Source: Alphaproteobacteria bacterium MarineAlpha3_Bin4 (GTDB lineage: Bacteria; Pseudomonadota; Alphaproteobacteria; Rhodospirillales; Casp-alpha2). From it: a stretch of DNA of 15,169 nt. Below are positions 13,144-15,169 of this stretch, in pieces (position 1 is the stretch's first letter; the number at the start of each line of letters is the position of its first letter). The position numbers were made by a program, and so were the translations under genes. Below the pieces are notes generated by a model. That model had not been told where the DNA came from, did no database searches, and saw only the letters and a program-made list of their open reading frames with translations. The stretch lies in NCBI GenBank assembly GCA_002938045.1, contig PTLJ01000013.1, positions 1 through 15,169 on the forward strand, in the 5' to 3' direction.

Positions 13144-14232
13144 CTATTCTGCAGCCTGGAGATGCTTAGATTCTGTCTGTTCCTCGCGAATCAGCTGCAG
13201 GAAGATCTGACGGGCACGGCGCAGCGCCTTGTCGGGCTTCAGGAATAGTTCTGAATACCCCCCGTCCGGAATTTCCAACATTTGTTGTTGCAACTTTAGT
13301 GCCCAGCGGTCTTCGTCAACGACCTTGGGGAATGTCACAGCAACACGCTTCGCCGCAGACATGTTAGGATCGCCGCCGGACATGTGGTCTTTCTTGCAGT
13401 TTACAATCCAATGCCAAACATGGTTGTTTTCGTCAACCGGCGTGTGTGTATGCATTAGTACATAGCCGCGCTCCATGTCGGTTCCGAGTTCTCCGGGCGG
13501 TGCGTTACGCATAACGACCCGAGTGATGCCGGGGCTCATCATGCAGTGGGTATGATTCCGGTCGGCCTCTTCGTATACAAACCAGTCTACGAGGTAGGGC
13601 GGCTGTTTATAATTCTGCACTTGGCGGATAGTCTTGATGAACTTGTTACCATCGATTTCACCCTCTTCGTATTCAATCGGAATTCGACTGTTCTCTATGT
13701 CGCCTATATTTCCGTCATGAAGCGGATAAAAATGCGTGATATCGAGCAGGTTCTCGATTAGGAGCAGATAATTAGCCGGCACCTCCATCGGCCCGGAATC
13801 AATTGTTTCCCATTCGTCGTCATCTATTTCCGGTGCCATCGGTGGTTTGCATAAGTTGGATTTTGCTGGGTCGCCGGGCCAAACCCATATCAACCCGTTT
13901 TGTTCCATAATAGGGAATGGGTTGAGCTTTGCCTGCGGTGGAATTTTGCCGTCCGGATGCGAGGGGATAGCGATGCAGCGCCCAGCGTCATTATAGCGTA
14001 ACCCATGGTAGGCGCATTCCAGGCTGCCGTCGTCCATGAGACGGCCTTCAGAAAGGGGGAAGCGCTTATGCGCACACCGGTTATCGAAGGCGACTACCTT
14101 GCCTTCTTTTGTGCGCCAGATGACCATTGGCCGATTTGCAATTTTGTGTCCTGTTAGTTTTTCTGCCTTGAACTCCTTTGAGAGTCCGGCAACGTACCAG
14201 CAGTTACGAATAAATGTATACGGATTGGTCAT
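13144..14232 (-). CDS. Rieske non-heme iron oxygenase (VanA/phthalate-oxygenase-like)
   Basis: The 362-residue oxygenase subunit should hydroxylate or O-demethylate an organic, probably aromatic or carboxylated, substrate. Electrons come from the reductase encoded just upstream. The N-terminal Rieske domain has C53-x-H55 and C73-x2-H76 (NRCAHKRFPL, LECAYHGL) for the [2Fe-2S] cluster. The catalytic domain has the motif E160-N-x2-D164-x2-H167-x4-H172 for mononuclear iron; the third ligand is probably D308 in VVDEDRW. The length and opening (NPYTFIRNCWYVAGLSKE) are like VanA, dicamba O-demethylase and toluenesulfonate oxygenases. The frame extends five codons further, but GAGGAG seven bases before ATG 14232 fixes the start. 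Base composition is lower in GC than in maeB (row 13561-13620 is 30/60). The substrate cannot be named. Confidence 0.95.
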   Translation of the reverse strand: MTNPYTFIRNCWYVAGLSKEFKAEKLTGHKIANRPMVIWRTKEGKVVAFDNRCAHKRFPLSEGRLMDDGSLECAYHGLRYNDAGRCIAIPSHPDGKIPPQAKLNPFPIMEQNGLIWVWPGDPAKSNLCKPPMAPEIDDDEWETIDSGPMEVPANYLLLIENLLDITHFYPLHDGNIGDIENSRIPIEYEEGEIDGNKFIKTIRQVQNYKQPPYLVDWFVYEEADRNHTHCMMSPGITRVVMRNAPPGELGTDMERGYVLMHTHTPVDENNHVWHWIVNCKKDHMSGGDPNMSAAKRVAVTFPKVVDEDRWALKLQQQMLEIPDGGYSELFLKPDKALRRARQIFLQLIREEQTESKHLQAAE

Positions 14233-14371
14233 CAATTTTCTCCTCAATCCTGTGCTGTAGTAGTTTGTCTCTCATTCCGGGCCCAAAATTACTGATCGGC
14301 TCCATTAGGCGCAAAATACCTTTCGAAACTTGGTGACTGCAGCCCTCATATCCTTGTTCAGTTCCGCACCC
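14233..14371 (-). promoter_or_regulatory. Gap between reductase and Rieske genes, with SD
   Basis: The 139 bases hold GAGGAG (complement of 14240-14245), the SD for the Rieske gene. No other motif, hairpin or small gene is evident. The two genes are probably still one transcript. Confidence 0.4.
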
Positions 14372-15169
14372 TCAAAGGTCAAGGACCAGGATTGGCGTCT
14401 TTGATCGTGCACAACATATCAACACGAAGTCCGAGCGGTCATCATCGTCAAGTACCATATCCCGGTGATCTGGCACGCCCTCCACGTATTTGGTGATACA
14501 GGTGCCACAAAAGCCCTCTTCGCACGATGTTTCGACGGTATAGCCGTTTTCCCGTAAGACCTCGATAATTGTCCGGTTTGCTGGAACGTCAAATACATCA
14601 CCGGTACTGGCGATGCTGACCTGGAACGGTGTTTCCGACTCGGTCTTGTCTACCTGCTTATCATCGGGCGTCGAAAAATACTCAAAATGCACAGCTTCTG
14701 TTGGCCAGTGGGCAACGGCGTTTGCCGTCGCCGACATGAAACCCGCTGGGCCGCAACAGTAGAGATGGTCCCCCGGTACGTATTCTCTCAAGGTACTCGC
14801 CAGGTCAAGGCCGTTACTTGGCTTGCCGCCGTCGTGGTGAAACCGGACCTTGCCCCGCTCTGCCAAGGGATCCAGTAGGCGCTTGAAGGCGGTCATTTCC
14901 GGGTTACGTGTGCAGTAATGCATCAGGTATTCAGCGCCCCGGGCTTCGAGTTCGGCAACCATCGAAATTATCGGCGTCACACCGATGCCGCCAGCGAGAA
15001 GCATATGCCGCGAAGCCTGGTAGTTAAGCCTGAAGTGATTTTGCGGCTTGGATGCCTCCAAAAGGTCCCCCTCTTGAATTGTTTTATGAAGGGCGAGGGA
15101 GCCACCGCGGCTCTCAGCTTCATTGAGCACAGCGATGAGATAACGGCCACGTTCAGCAGGATCGTTGCA
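14372..15169 (-). CDS. Ferredoxin-NAD(P) reductase with C-terminal 2Fe-2S domain (VanB-like), 5' end missing
   Basis: The visible 265 residues run off the right edge. The upstream CNDPAERGRYLIAV stretch, characteristic of VanB/phthalate-dioxygenase reductases, shows that the GTG at 15128-15130 is not the start. The flavin domain is only partly in view. The NAD-binding domain shows MLLAGGIGVTPIISM (57-70) and YCCGPAGFM (137-145). The C-terminal plant-type ferredoxin has C216-x4-C221-x2-C224 and a fourth cysteine in ICCARSK (C252 or C253). It moves electrons from NAD(P)H through FMN and the cluster to the Rieske oxygenase downstream on the same strand. The complete family member is about 310-320 residues, so some 50 are outside the window. 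Confidence 0.95.
   Translation of the reverse strand, partial: CNDPAERGRYLIAVLNEAESRGGSLALHKTIQEGDLLEASKPQNHFRLNYQASRHMLLAGGIGVTPIISMVAELEARGAEYLMHYCTRNPEMTAFKRLLDPLAERGKVRFHHDGGKPSNGLDLASTLREYVPGDHLYCCGPAGFMSATANAVAHWPTEAVHFEYFSTPDDKQVDKTESETPFQVSIASTGDVFDVPANRTIIEVLRENGYTVETSCEEGFCGTCITKYVEGVPDHRDMVLDDDDRSDFVLICCARSKTPILVLDL

Noticed and set aside
13075..13248. 57-codon plus-strand ORF after AAGGAG
   Set aside because: The SD is only one base from the ATG, and most of the frame lies antisense within the Rieske gene; no protein-like features.

Overview
The window looks like a chromosomal segment of a GC-rich alphaproteobacterium, possibly Rhodospirillales-like. This is inferred from codon use, from the malic enzyme-phosphotransacetylase fusion, and from the mix of a type I secretion operon, a tungsten/molybdenum AOR-type oxidoreductase and a VanAB-like Rieske system. 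I saw no tRNA, rRNA, CRISPR array or intact insertion sequence. Species-level placement cannot be made from the sequence alone.

Layout. (1) 2-79 (+) is the last 25 codons of a gene entering from the left, probably an outer-membrane beta-barrel protein. (2) 222-1972 (-) is a likely operon of a glycerophosphodiester phosphodiesterase, a phytanoyl-CoA dioxygenase-family Fe(II)/2-oxoglutarate enzyme and possibly a 30-codon ORF with a strong Shine-Dalgarno (SD) sequence. (3) 2103-4388 (+) is a MaeB-type malic enzyme, transcribed divergently from that operon. (4) 4389-5331 is mostly non-coding. It holds a convincing 62-codon ORF on the minus strand and, just before the next operon, a chain of short overlapping ORFs with an imperfect palindrome. 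(5) 5332-9755 (+) is a complete type I secretion system: TolC-like outer-membrane protein, ABC permease/ATPase and HlyD-like adaptor. No substrate gene is visible. (6) 9756-10163 has no intact gene, but starts with a broken signal-peptide-like ORF. (7) 10164-12241 (+) is an aldehyde:ferredoxin oxidoreductase-family enzyme overlapping a MoaD/ThiS-like small protein. (8) 12241-13032 (+) appears decayed. A Sel1-like leader runs directly into a repeat-rich helical protein, and a 10-bp tandem duplication shifts the frame. (9) 13144-15169 (-) is a ferredoxin-NAD reductase, cut by the right edge, followed by its Rieske oxygenase.

How the genes work together. The secretion genes form one inner-membrane to outer-membrane export channel. 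AOR plus the MoaD-like protein fits a pterin-cofactor enzyme with a dedicated sulfur carrier. The reductase passes electrons from NAD(P)H through flavin and a 2Fe-2S ferredoxin domain to the Rieske oxygenase. The diesterase and dioxygenase may act in phospholipid or organophosphorus breakdown, but no substrate can be read from sequence. The least explained parts are the decayed repeat locus at 12241-13032, the leader-ORF chain ahead of the secretion operon, and the isolated 62-residue acidic protein.
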